DNA of 64,000 nucleotides from positions 36,029,665 to 36,093,664 of the forward strand of contig NC_065570.1 of assembly GCF_937616625.2 (NCBI RefSeq), written 5' to 3'. Origin of the DNA: Mercurialis annua. Lineage: Eukaryota > Streptophyta > Magnoliopsida > Malpighiales > Euphorbiaceae. This document shows positions 1-12,144 of the stretch, piece after piece. Within the stretch, counting starts at the first letter, position 1. Every line of letters starts with the position of its first letter. The notes beneath the pieces are model-generated. The model did not search any database. It was given only the letters and a program-made list of their open reading frames with translations, and was not told where the DNA came from. Position numbers and translations under genes: made by a program.

Positions 1-3000
1 ACGACGCATTAAAGAGACTTGAAACGTGTAATACTAATCTAGCGTCACTTTTTACGCACGCTTTGCGTAATATAACCTAACCATATTTAGGAAATCGAAA
101 TGACGCGTTAAAGAGACTTGAGTAACGACATATTATTAATCAAGCGCCAGTTTTCACGCACACTTTGAGTAATATAACCTAACCATGCTTAGGTAATCGG
201 AACAACGCGTTAAAGAGACTTGAGACGGGACATACTAATCTAGTTTCACTTTTCACGCACTCTTTACGTAATATAACCTATTCATGCTTAGGTAATTGGA
301 ATACGTATTAAAAAGACTCGAGACACGACATACTAATCTCGCATAAAATAACCTAACCATGTATAGGTAATCGGAACGACGCGTTAAAGTGACTTGAGAC
401 ACGACAAACTAATTTGTTGTCACTTTAACATGCACACTTTGCATAATATAACCTAACCATGCTTAGGTAACCAGAACGATGCGTTAGAGACACTTCTAAC
501 GCGACATAAGAACAGTAATCGAAACGACGCGTTAAAGCGACTTGAAACACGCCATACTAATCTAGCGTCACTTTTCACGCACACTTTGCGTATTACAACC
601 TAATCAAGATTAGGAAATGAGAACAATGTGATAAAGAGACTTATTGCGTAATATAACCTAACCATGCTTAGGTAATCGGAACGACGCGTTAAAGAGAGTT
701 GAGATGCGACATACTAATCCAGCATCCCTTTTCACGCACACTTCGCGTAAAATAACCTAACCATGCTTAGGTAATCGGAACGGCACGTTAGAGACACTTG
801 CAACGCGACATACTAATATATTGTCACTTTTCACGCACACTTTGCGTAATATAACCTAACCAAGTTTTGGTAATCGGAACGACGTTTACAGAGCCTTGTA
901 AAGCGACATAAGCATGGTAATCGAAACGATACATTAAAGAGACTTGAGACACGACATACTAACCTAGCAAGTGTTTTCACGCGCACATCGCGTAATATAA
1001 CCTAAGCATGCTTTTGTAATCAGAACGACGCGTTAAAGAGAGTTGAGATGCGACATACTAATCTAGCGTCCCTTTTCACGCACACTTCGCGTAAAATAAC
1101 CTAACCATGCTTAGGTAATCGGAACGGCACGTTAAAGACACTTGCAAAGCGACATACTAATCTATTGTCCCTTTTCACGCACACTTTGCGTAATATAACC
1201 TAACCAAGCTTTGGTAATCGGAACGACGTGTTACAGAGACTTGTAAAGCGACATATGCATGGTAATCAAAACGATACATTAGAGAGACTTGAGACGCGCC
1301 ATACTAATCTAACGTCACTTTTCACGCACAATTTGCATAATATAACCTAACCATGGTTAGGTAATCGGAACGAAGCATTAAAGAGAATTGAGACACGACA
1401 TACTAACCTAGCAATAGTGTTCAAGCACACATTGCGTAATATAACCTAACCATGCTTAGGTAATCGGAACGACGCGTTAAAGAGACTTGGGACAAGACAT
1501 AATAATCTATTTTCACATTTCACGCACACTTTGTGTAATATAACCTAACCATGCTTAGGTAATCGGAACGACGCGTTCGAGAGACTTGTGACGCGACATA
1601 AGCATGGTAATCGAAATGACGCGCTACAGAGAATTGAGACACGACATACAAATCTATTGTCGCTTTTCACGCACAATTTGCGTAATATAACCTAACCATG
1701 TTAGGTAATCGGAACGAAGCATTAGAGAGACTTGAGATGCGACATACTAATCTAGCGTCACTTTTCACGCACAGTTTGCTTAATATAACCTAACCATGCT
1801 TAGGTAATTGGAACGCCGTGTTAGAGAGACTTGTGACACGACATACTAATCTAGCGTCACTTTTCACGCACACTTTACGTTAACTAAAACATGCTTAGGT
1901 AATCGGAACGACGCGTTAGAGAGACTTGTGAGACGACATAAGCATGGTAATCCAAATTACGCGTTACAGAGACTTGAGAAGCACCATACTAATCTAGCGT
2001 CACTTTTTACGTACGCTTTGCGTAATATAACCTAGCCATTCTTACGTAATCATAACGACGCGTTAAAGATACTTGAGAAGCACCATACTAATGTATTGTC
2101 ACTTTTCACGCACACTTTGCGTAATATAACCAAACCATGCTTTGGTAATCGGAACAACGTGTTAGAGAGACTTGTAACGTGACATATGAATGGTAATCGA
2201 AACGATACGTTAAAGAGACTTGAGACGCGCCATACTAATCTAACGTCACTTTTTACGCACACTTTGCGTAATATAACTTAACCATGCTTAGGTAATCGTA
2301 ACAACACGTTAAGGAGACTTGTGATTTGACATACTAATCTAGCGACACTTTTAACGCGCACTTGGCATAATATAACATAACCATGCTTTGGTAATCGGAA
2401 CGACGCGTTAAAGAGACTTGAGACGTGACATACTAATCTAGCGTCACTTTTCACGCACACTTTGCTTAATATAATCTAAACATGCTTAGTTAATCGAAAC
2501 GACGCGTTACAGAGAATTGAGACACGACATACTAATCTATTGTCACTTTTCACGCACACTTTGCGTAATATAACCTAGATGTGTTAGAGAGACTTGTAAC
2601 GTGACATAAGTATGGTAATCGAAACGATACGTTAAAGAGACTTGAGACGCGCCATACTAATCTAACGTCACTTTTTACACACACTTTGCGTAATATTACT
2701 TAACCATGCTCAAGTAATCGTAACAACGTGTTACGAAGACTTGTGACGCGACATACTAATCAGCGACAGTTTTAACATAACCATGCTTTGGTCATGGGAA
2801 CGACGCGTTAAAGAGACTTGAGACGTGACATACTAATCTAGCGTCACTTTTCACGCACACTTTGCGTAATATAATCTAACCATGCTTAGATAAAGGGACT
2901 TGAGACGCGACATACAAATCTAGCGTCACTTTTTGCGCACACTTTGTGTAAAAGAACCTAACCATGCTTAGGTAATCGGAATGACGCGTTAAAGAGACAT

Positions 3001-3177
3001 GAGATGCGACATACTAATCTATTTTCACTTTTCACGCACACTTTGCGTAATATAACCTAACCATGCTTAGGTAATCAGAACGACGCATTAGAGACACTTG
3101 TGACGCGACATAAGCATGGTAATCGAAACGACGCATTAAAGAGACACTTGTTACGCGACATAAGCATGGTAATCGAA
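1..3177 (+). repeat. HOR-A copy A1 (full, 3177 bp)
   Basis: The sequence beginning ACGACGCATTAAAGAGACTT at 1 restarts at 3178, and the two copies track each other with scattered substitutions and a few 1-4 bp indels. The unit holds roughly 28 full and 9 short monomers; the short junctions lie near 500, 910, 1255, 1600, 1938, 2187, 2609, 3111 and 3161. Diagnostic internal marks are GGAATACG (about 300), ACCTAATCAAGATTAGGAAA (about 598), the truncated monomer ending CTTATTGCG (about 640), and ACCTAGATGTGTTAG (about 2575). The window may start inside a longer run of copies. Confidence 0.93.
3111..3160 (+). repeat. Exemplar short (half) monomer, 50 bp
   Basis: Two successive ATAAGCATGGTAATCG junctions lie 50 bp apart here. 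The short unit keeps GACTTGTGACGCGACATA and GTAATCGAAACGACGC but lacks everything between CTAATCTAGCGTCAC and the TAACC before the CATG box. The same junction, with point variants such as ATAAGAACAG, ATAAGCACAG and ATAAGTATGG, recurs throughout the window, about nine times per HOR-A copy. That suggests one founding rearrangement which then spread and diverged. Confidence 0.88.
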
Positions 3178-6100
3178 ACGACGCATTAAAGAGACTTGAA
3201 ACGCGCAATACTAATCTAGCATCACTTTTAACGCACGCTTTGCGTAATATAACCTAACCATTTTTAGGAAATCGAAACGACGCGTTAAAGAGACTTGAGT
3301 AACGACATATTAATCTAGCGCCAGTTTTCACGCACACTTTGAGTACTATAACCTAACCATGCTTAGGTAATCGGAACAACGCGTTAAAGAGACTTGAGAC
3401 GGGACATACTAATCTAGTTTCACTTTTCACGCACTCTTTACGTAATATAACCTATTCATGCTTAGGTAATTGGAATACGCATTAAAAAGACTCGAGACAC
3501 GACATACTAATCTCGCATAAAATAACCTAACCATGCATAGGTAATCGGAACGACGCGTTAAAGAGACTTGAGACACGACAAACTAATTTGTTGTCACTTT
3601 AACATGCACACTTTGCGTAATATAACCTAACCATGCTTAGGTAATCAGAACGACGCGTTAGAGACACTTCTAACGCGACATAAGAACAGTAATCGAAACG
3701 ATGCGTTAAAGCGACTTGAAACACGCCATACTAATCTAGCGTCACTTTTCACGCACACTTTGCGTATTACAACCTAATCAAGATTAGGAAATGAGAACAA
3801 CGTGATAAAGAGACTTATTGCGTAATATAACCTAACCATGCTTAGGTAATCGGAACGACGCGTTAAAGAGAGTTGAGATGCGACATACTAATCCAGCATC
3901 CCTTTTCACGCACACTTCGCGTAAAATAACCTAACCATGCTTAGGTAATCGGAACGGCACGTTAGAGACACTTGCAACGCGACATACTAATATATTGTCA
4001 CTTTTCACGCACACTTTGCGTAATATAACCTAACCAAGTTTTGGTAATCGGAACGACGTTTACAGAGCCTTGTAAAGCGACATAAGCATGGTAATCGAAA
4101 CGATACATTAAAGAGACTTGAGACACGACATACTAACCTAGCAAGTGTTTTCACGCGCACATCGCGTAATATAACCTAAGCATGCTTTTGTAATCAGAAC
4201 GACGTGTTAAAGAGAGTTGAGATGCGACATACTAATCTAGCGTCCCTTTTCACGCACACTTCGCGTAAAATAACCTAACCATGCTTAGGTAATCGGAACG
4301 GCACGTTAAAGACACTTGCAAAGCGACATACTAATCTATTGTCCCTTTTCACGCACACTTTGCGTAATATAACCTAACCAAGCTTTGGTAATCGGAACGA
4401 CGTGTTACAGAGACTTGTAAAGCGACATAATCATGGTAATCAAAACGATACATTAGAGAGACTTGAGACGCGTCATACTAATCTAACGTCACTTTTCACG
4501 CACAGTTTGCATAATGTAACCTAACCATGGTTAGGTAATCGGAACGAAGCATTAAAGAGAATTGAGACACGACATACTAACCTAGCAATAGTGTTCAAGC
4601 ACACATTGCGTAATATAACCTAACCATGCTTAGGTAATCGGAACGACGCGTTAAAGAGACTTGGGACAAGACATAATAATCTATTTTCACATTTCACGCA
4701 CACTTTGTGTAATATAACCTAACCATGCTTAGGTAATCGGAACGGCGCGTTAGAGAGACTTGTGACGCGACATAAGCATGGTAATCGAAATGACGTGCTA
4801 CAGAGAATTGAGACACGACATACAAATCTATTGTCGCTTTTCACGCACAATTTGCGTAATATAACCCAACCATGTTAGGTAATCGGAACGAAGCATTAGA
4901 GAGACTTGAGATGCGACATACTAATCTAGCGTCACTTTTCACGCACAGTTTGCTTAATATAACCTAACCATGCTTAGGTAATTGGAACGCCGCGTTAGAG
5001 AGACTTGTGACACGACATTCTAATCTAGCGTCACTTTTCACGCACACTTTACGTTAACTAAAACATGCTTAGGTAATCGGAACGACGCGTTAGAGAGACT
5101 TGTGAGACGACATAAGCATGGTAATCCAAACGACGCGTTACAGAGACTTGAGAAGCACCATACTAATCTAGCGTCACTTTTTACGTACGCTTTGCGTAAT
5201 ATAACCTAGCCATTCTTAGGTAATCATAACGACGCGTTAAAGATACTTGAGAAGCACCATACTAATGTATTGTCACTTTTCACGCACACTTTGCGTAATA
5301 TAACCAAACCATGCTTTGGTAATCGGAACAACGTGTTAGAGAGACTTGTAACGTGACATATGAATGGTAATAGAAACGATACGTTAAAGAGACTTGAGAC
5401 GCGCCATACTAATCTAACGTCACTTTTTCGCACACTTTGCGTAATATGACTTAACCATGCTTAGGTAATCGTAACAACACGTTAAGGAGACTTGTGATTC
5501 GACATACTAATCTAGCGACACTTTTAACGCGCACTTGGCATAATATAACATAACCATGCTTTGGTAATCGGAACGACGCGTTAAAGAGACTTGAGACGTG
5601 ACATACTAATCTAGCGTCACTTTTCACGCACACTTTGCTTAATATAATCTAAACATGCTTAGTTAATCGAAACGACGCGTTACAGAGAATTGAGACACGA
5701 CATACTAATCTATTGTCACTTTTCACGCACACTTTGCGTAATATAACCTAGATGTGTTAGAGAGACTTGTAACGTGACATAAGTATGGTAATCGAAACGA
5801 TACGTTAAAGAGACTTGAGACGCGCCATACTAATCTAACGTCACTTTTTACACACACTTTGCGTAATATTACTTAACCATGCTTAAGTAATCGTAACAAC
5901 GTGTTAAGAAGACTTGTGACGCGACATACTAATCAGCGACAGTTTTAACATAACCATGCTTTGGTCATGGGAACGACGCGTTAAAGAGACTTGAGACGTG
6001 ACATACTAATCTAGCGTCACTTTTCACGTACACTTTGCGTAATATAATCTAACCATGCTTAGATAAAGGGACTTGAGAAGCGACATACAAATCTAGCGTC

Positions 6101-6350
6101 ACTTTTTGCGCACACTTTGTGTAAAAGAACCTAACCATGCTTAGGTAATCGGAATGACGCGTTAAAGAGACATGAGATGCGACATACTAATCTATTTTCA
6201 CTTTTCACGCACACTTTGCGTAATATAACCTAACCATGCTTAGGTAATCAGAACGACGCATTAGAGACACTTGTGACGCGACATAAGCATGGTAATCGAA
6301 ACGACGCATTAAAGAGACACTTGTTACGCGACATAAGCATGGTAATCGAA
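3178..6350 (+). repeat. HOR-A copy A2 (full, 3173 bp)
   Basis: This is collinear with A1 over its whole length, including all the diagnostic indels, and differs by scattered substitutions. Many of these are C/T or G/A at CpG, such as GACGCG against GACGTG. One three-base difference in the monomer near 5430 shifts the phantom reading frame. Together with A1 it establishes head-to-tail HOR organisation. Confidence 0.93.
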
Positions 6351-6922
6351 ACGACGCATTAAAGAGACTTGAAACGCGCAATACTAATCTAGCGTCCCTT
6401 TTTACGCACGCTTTGCGTAATATAACCTAACCATTTTTAGGAAATCGAAACGACGCGTTAAAGAGACTTGAGTAACGACATATTAATCTAGCGCCAGTTT
6501 TCACGCACACTTTGAGTAATATAACCTAACCATGCTTAGGTAATCGGAACAACGCGTTAAAGAGACTTGAGACGGGACATACTAATCGAGTTTCACTTTT
6601 CACGCACTCTTTACGTAATATAACCTATTCATGCTTAGGTAATTGGAATACGCATTAAAAAGACTCGAGACACGACATACTAATCTCGCATAAAATAACC
6701 TAACCATGCATAGGTAATCGGAACGACGCGTTAAAGAGACTTGAGACACGAAAAACTAATTTGTTGTCACTTTAACATGCACACTTTGCGTAATATAACC
6801 AAACCATGCTTAGGTAATCAGAACGACGCGTTAGAGACACTTCTAACGCGACATAAGAACAGTAATCGAAACGATGCGTTAAAGCGACTTGAAACACGCC
6901 ATACTAATCTAGCGTCACTTTT
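6351..6922 (+). repeat. HOR-A copy A3, truncated after about 570 bp
   Basis: A third copy starts exactly where A2 ends and follows it to about 6922, inside the CGTCACTTTTC box. It then continues as an unrelated monomer series (X1) with the variant TTTTCCCACACACTTTGCG. The break is in monomer phase, as expected from unequal exchange between homologous boxes rather than insertion. Confidence 0.9.
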
Positions 6923-8275
6923 CCCACACACTTTGCGTAATATAACCTAACCATGCTTAGCTAATCGTAACGACGCGAAAAATAGACTTGCGACGCGACA
7001 TTCTAATAAATTGTAATTTTTCACTCACACTCTGCGTAATATAACCTAACCATGCTTAGGTAATTGAAACGATGCGTTAAAAACACTTATGACGCGACAT
7101 ACTAATCTTGCGTCAGTTTTCACGCATACTTTGCGTAATATAACCATGCCTAGGTAATCGGAACGACGAGTTAAAGAGACTTGTGACCCAACATACTAAT
7201 CTATTGTTACTTTTCACGCACACTTTGCGTACTATAACCTAACCATGCTTTGCTAATCGAACGACACGTTAGAGACTTGTGACGCGATATAAGCATCGTA
7301 ATCGAAGCGATGCGTTAAAGAGACTTGAGACGCGACATACTTATCTAGCGTCACTTTTCAAGCTAACTTTGCGTAATATAACCTAACCATGCTTAGGTAC
7401 TCGGAAAAAATCGTTAATGAGAATTGAGACGCGACAAATTAATCTAGCGTCACTATTCAAGAACACTTTACGTAATATAATCTAACCATGCTTAGGCAAT
7501 TGGAACAATGTGATAAAGAGATTTGAGACGCGAAAAACTAATCTAGCGTCACTTTTCACGCACACTCCGCGTAATATAGCCCAACCATGGTTAGATAATC
7601 GGAACGACGCGTTAGAGAGACTTATGACGCGACATAACCATGGTAATCGGAACAACACGTTAATAATATAACCTAACGATGCATAGGAAATCGGAACGAC
7701 ACGTTAAACAGACTTGAGATGCGACATACTAATCTAGTGTAACTTTTCACGCACACTGTGCATAACATAACCTAACCATGCTTAGGTAACGACACGTTAA
7801 ACAGACTTGAGATGCGACATACTAATCTAGCGTCACTTTTCACGCACGCTTTGCGTAATATAACCTAACGATGCATAGGAAATCTGAACACCACGTTAGA
7901 GAGACTTAAGACGCGACATACTAATCTATTGTCATTTCTCACGCACACTTTGCGCAATATAACCTAACCATGCTTAAGTAATTTGAAGACGCGTTAAATA
8001 GACTTGAGATGCGATATACTAATCTATTGTCATTTTTCACGCACACTTTGCGTAATATAACCTAACTATGCTTAGGTAATCAGAACGACGCGTTAGAAAA
8101 CTTCCGACGCGACATAAGCATGGTAATCGATACGACGCGTTAAAGAGACTTGAGACGCGCCATACTAATCTAGCGTCACTATTTACACACTTTGCGTAAT
8201 ATAACCTAGCCATAAGGGTGATAGGAACGACGCGTTAAAGAGACTTGAGACGCGACATACTAATCTAGTTTCAGT
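6923..8275 (+). repeat. Segmental duplicate X1 (partner at 62646-64000)
   Basis: This roughly 1.35-kb run of diverged monomers matches 62646-64000 in the same orientation at an offset of about 55,723 bp. Private marks are shared: CCCACACACTTTGCG at the start, GGAAAAAATCGTTAATGAG near 7405, the truncated TAGGTAACGACACG near 7790, and CATAAGGGTGATAGG near 8212. The match runs into the window's right edge, so its full length is unknown. Confidence 0.92.
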
Positions 8276-9537
8276 TTTCACGCACACTTTGCCTTATATA
8301 ACCTAACCATGCTTAGGTAATCGGGACGGTGCGTTAAACAGACTTGAGACGCGACATACTAATCTAGTTTCACTTTTCACGCACACTTTGCCTAATATAA
8401 CCTAACCATGCTTAGGTAATCGGGACGGTGCGTTAAACAGACTTGAGACGCGACATACTAATCTAGTTTCACTTTTCACGCACGCTTTGCGTAATATAAC
8501 CTAACCATGCTTAGGTAATTAGAACTACGCGTTAAATAGACTTGAGACGCGATATACTAATCTATTGTCATTTTTCACGCACACTTTGCGTAATATAACC
8601 TAACCATGCTTAGGTAATTAGAACGACGCGTTAGAGAGACTTCTGACGAGAAATATGCATGGTAATCGATACGACGCGTTCTTGAGACGCGCCATATTAA
8701 TCTAGCGTCACTATTTATGCACACTTTGTGTAATATAACCTAACCATGCTTAGGTAACTGGAACGAAGCGTTAAAGAGACGTGAGACGCGGCATACTAAT
8801 CTAACGTCACTTTTCACGCACATTTTTCGTAATATAACCTAACCATACTTAGGTAATCAAAACGACACGTTAGAGAGACCTGTGATGCGACATAAGTATT
8901 GTAATCGAAACGACACGTTAAATAGACTTGTGACGAAACATACTAATCTAGGGTCACTTTTTACGCACACTTTGTGTAGTATAATCTAACCATTCTTAGG
9001 TAATCGGAACAACACGTTAAAGAGACTTGAGACGCGACATACTAATCTAGCGTTACTTTTTACGCACACTTTGCCTAATATAGCCTAACCATTCTTAGGT
9101 AATCGGAACTACGCGTTAAATAGACTAGCGTCACGTTTACGAACACCTTCGTAATATAACCTAACCATGCTTAGGTAATAGGAACGACGCGTTAAAGAGA
9201 CTTGAAACACGTCATACGATTCTTGCATCGCATTTTACGCACACTTTGTGTAATATAACCTAACCACGCTTAGGTATTCGGAACGACGCGTTAAAGAGAC
9301 TTTAGACGCGACATACTAATCTAGGGTCACTTTTCACGTATACTTTGCATAATATAACCTAACCATGCAACGCGTTAAAGTGACTTGAGACACGACATAC
9401 TAATCTAGCGTCACTTTTCACTCACGCTTGTTGTAATATAACCTAACCATGCTTAGGTAATCGGAACAACGCAATAAAGATAATTGAGACGCGACATACT
9501 AATCCAGCGTGACTTTTCACGCACACTTTACGTACTA
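8276..9537 (+). repeat. Diverged monomers with local expansions
   Basis: This holds ordinary monomers with no gene. Two recent expansions are visible. The unit carrying CGGGACGGTGCGTTAAACAG is repeated at 99-bp spacing (near 8321 and 8421). A block of about 540 bp around 7985-8220 recurs around 8523-8760, equal to five full monomers plus one short one. The last bases, CGTACTA, are the left side of the MITE target site. Confidence 0.85.
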
Positions 9538-9820
9538 CTCCCTCCTTGCCAATGGAGTTGTCCACTTTGAGAAATTTTTTTGTCCCAAAACTCTTGTCCA
9601 CTTTCAAAAGGTAACTAACTTTTACACTCAACTTTTTTATATTACCCTTATTTAAAACCCACTAATGAATAAATTAAAAGTAAATTGCAAGTGGACCCTA
9701 TATTAAATAGGGATATGACAAGAAAAGTAAGGAAAATTTTACAAAATCCATAAACAATAATTGCTTTTCTTAAACTGTGTGATAACGGCAAAGTGGACAA
9801 CTCTATTGGGACCGAGGGAG
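9538..9820 (+). mobile_element. Stowaway-like MITE (Tc1/mariner type), 283 bp
   Basis: The element starts CTCCCTCC and ends GAGGGAG. Its terminal inverted repeats are 32 bp (9538-9569 and 9789-9820), matching at 28 of 32 positions and sharing GAGTTGTCCACTTTG in the inner half. It is bounded by TA on both sides (9536-9537 and 9821-9822), the target duplication of Stowaway elements. Removing the element and one TA rejoins CGTACTATAACCTAAC, a normal monomer sequence seen elsewhere, for example near 10015. The interior is A+T-rich, encodes nothing recognisable and has a small hairpin with CCCTAT/ATAGGG arms at 9696-9712. It is non-autonomous, and any transposase would have come from elsewhere in the genome. 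Confidence 0.93.
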
Positions 9821-10426
9821 TATAACCTAACTATGCTTAGATAATCGGAACGACGCGTTAAATAGACTTGAGACACGACATACTAATCAATTGTTACTTT
9901 TCACACACACTTTGCGTAATATAACCTAACCATGCATAGGTAATCGGAACGACGCATTAAAGAGACTTGAGATGCGACATACTAATCTATTGCTACTTTT
10001 CACACACACTTTGCGTACTATAACCTAACCATACTTAAGTAATCGAAACGACGCGTTAGACAGACTTGTGACGAGACATAAGCATGGTAATCGAAACGGC
10101 GCGTTAAAGAGACTTGAGACGCGACATACTAATCTAGCGTCACTTTTCACGCAAACTATGCATAATATAACCTAACAATGCTTAGGTAACCGGAACGACG
10201 CGTTAAGTAGCCTTGAGACACGACATACTAATCTAGCGTCACTTTTCACGCACACTTCGCGTAATATAACCTTACCATGCTTGGGTAATCGGAACGACGT
10301 GTTAAAGAGACTTGAAATGCGACATACTAATCTAGCGTCACTTTTCACGCACACTTTGTATAATATAACCTAACCATGCTTAGGTAATCAGAACGACGCG
10401 TTAGATAGACTTATGACGCGACATAC
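9821..10426 (+). repeat. Diverged monomers between MITE and Y1
   Basis: About six satellite units continue in phase from the MITE target site, including one short unit near 10080. No gene, RNA or other element is visible. Confidence 0.85.
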
Positions 10427-12144
10427 TAATCTATTGTCATTTTTCACGCATACTTTGCGTAATATAACCTAACCATGCTTAGCTAGTTGGAACGACACAT
10501 TAAATGGACTTGAGACGCGACATGCTTAGGTACTTAGAGACTTGTGACGCGACATATGTATGGTAATCGAAACGATGCGTTAAGGAGTCTTGAGATATTC
10601 AATATTAATCTATTTACGGACACTTTGCGTGATATAACCTAACCATGCTTATGCTTAGGTAATCAGAACGACGCGTTAGAGAGACTTGAGACGTGACATA
10701 CTCATCTAGCGTCGGTTTTCACGCACGCTTTGTGTAATATAACTTATGAAATCGGAACGACGCGTTAGAGAGACTTGAGACGCGACATACTAAGCGTCAC
10801 TTTCACGCACATTTTGCATAATATAACCTAACTATGCTTAGGTAATCGGAACGACGCGTGAAAGAATTGCGCGATAAGCATGGTAATCAAAACGATGCGT
10901 TGAAGAGATTTGAGACGAAAAGCGTCACTTTTTACGCACACATTGCGTAATATAACCTAACCATACTTAGGTAATCGGAACAACGTGTTAAAGAGACTTG
11001 AGACTGGACATACTAATCCAGCGTCACTTTTCATGCACACTTTGCGTAATATAACCTAACCATGCTTTGGTAATTGGAACGACGCGTGAAAGAGACTTGA
11101 AACGCGACATACTAATCTATTGATTCTTTTCACGAACACTTTGTACTATAACCTAATATATTTGGTAATTGGAACGACGCGTTAGAGAGACTTGGGACGC
11201 GACATAAGCATGGTAATCAAAATGACGCGATAAAGAAACTTGCGACGCGACATAAGCATGTAATCCAAACGACGCGTTAAAGAGACTTGAGATGCGACAT
11301 ACTAATTTAGCGTCACATTTAATGAAAACTTTGCATAATATAGCCTAACCATGCTTAGGTAATTGGAACGACGCATTAAAGAGCCTTGAGACGCGACATA
11401 CTTATCTAGCGTCACTTTTCACGCACGCCTCGCCTAATATAACCTTACAATGCTTAGTTAATCGAAATGGCGCGTTAAAGAGACTTAAAACGCGACATAC
11501 TAATCTAGCGTCACTTTTCACGCGCACTTTGCGTAGTATAACTTAACCCTGCTTAGGAAATCAGAACGACTCGTTAGAGAGCCTTGAGACGCGACATACT
11601 AATCTAGCGTCACTTTCTCGCACACTTTGTGAAATATAGCCTAAACATGCTTAGGTAATTGGAAAGAGACTTTTGACGCGAGATAAGCATGGTAATCAAA
11701 ACGATGCGTTAAAGAGATTTTAGACGAAACATACTAACCTAGAGTCACTTTTTACGCACACTTCGCGTAATATAACCTAACCAAGCTTAGGTTATCGGAA
11801 CGACGCGTTAAAGAGACTTGAGACTGGACATACTAATCTAGCGTCACTTTTAACGCACACTTTGCGTAATATAACTAACCATGCTTAGGTAATCAAAACG
11901 ACGCGTTAAAGAGATTTGTGACGCAACATACTTATCTACCGTCACTTTTCACGCACACTTTGCGTATTATAACCTAACCATGCTTAGGTAATCGGAACGA
12001 CGCATGAAGAGACTTGAGACGCGACATATTAATCTATTGATCCTTTTCACGCACTCTTTACGTACTATAACCTAACCATGCTTTGGTAATCAGAAAGACG
12101 CGTTTGAGAGACTTGTGACGCGACATAAGCATGGTAATCGGAAC
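10427..12144 (+). repeat. Segmental duplicate Y1 (partner at 33097-34820)
   Basis: This 1.7-kb series matches 33097-34820 in the same orientation at an offset of 22,670 bp. Shared private marks include AGCTAGTTGGAACGACACAT (10481), a doubled CATGCTTATGCTTAGG (about 10640), a truncated monomer GAATTGCGCGATAAGCATGG (about 10865) and GAGACTGGACATACTAATCC (about 11001). Differences between copies are scattered substitutions and a few small indels. The right limit coincides with the start of Z1. Confidence 0.92.

Noticed and set aside
590..610. AACCTAACC as telomere-like repeat
   Set aside because: The motif occurs once per 99-bp monomer and not in tandem. No run of the plant telomere unit CCCTAAA is seen.
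2050..2460. Minus-strand open frames of 60-91 codons with repeated VKSDARLVCRVSSLFN-type words, here and at many other positions
   Set aside because: They are translations of the satellite in a frame preserved by its 99-bp period. The consensus has a stop in each unit, and no start context, codon bias or conserved ends suggest a gene.
3095..3230. CRISPR-like direct repeats with intervening sequence
   Set aside because: The intervals are themselves repeats of the same monomer, the period is 50 or 99 bp, and the context (MITE, plastid DNA) is plant nuclear.
9443..9631. 62-codon minus-strand frame crossing the MITE left end
   Set aside because: It joins satellite to MITE terminal sequence across an insertion boundary and resembles no transposase.
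9538..9820. LTR retrotransposon or solo LTR as an alternative for the insert
   Set aside because: Ends are CTCCCTCC/GAGGGAG inverted repeats with a TA duplication rather than TG...CA with a 4-6 bp duplication, and no primer-binding or polypurine site is seen.
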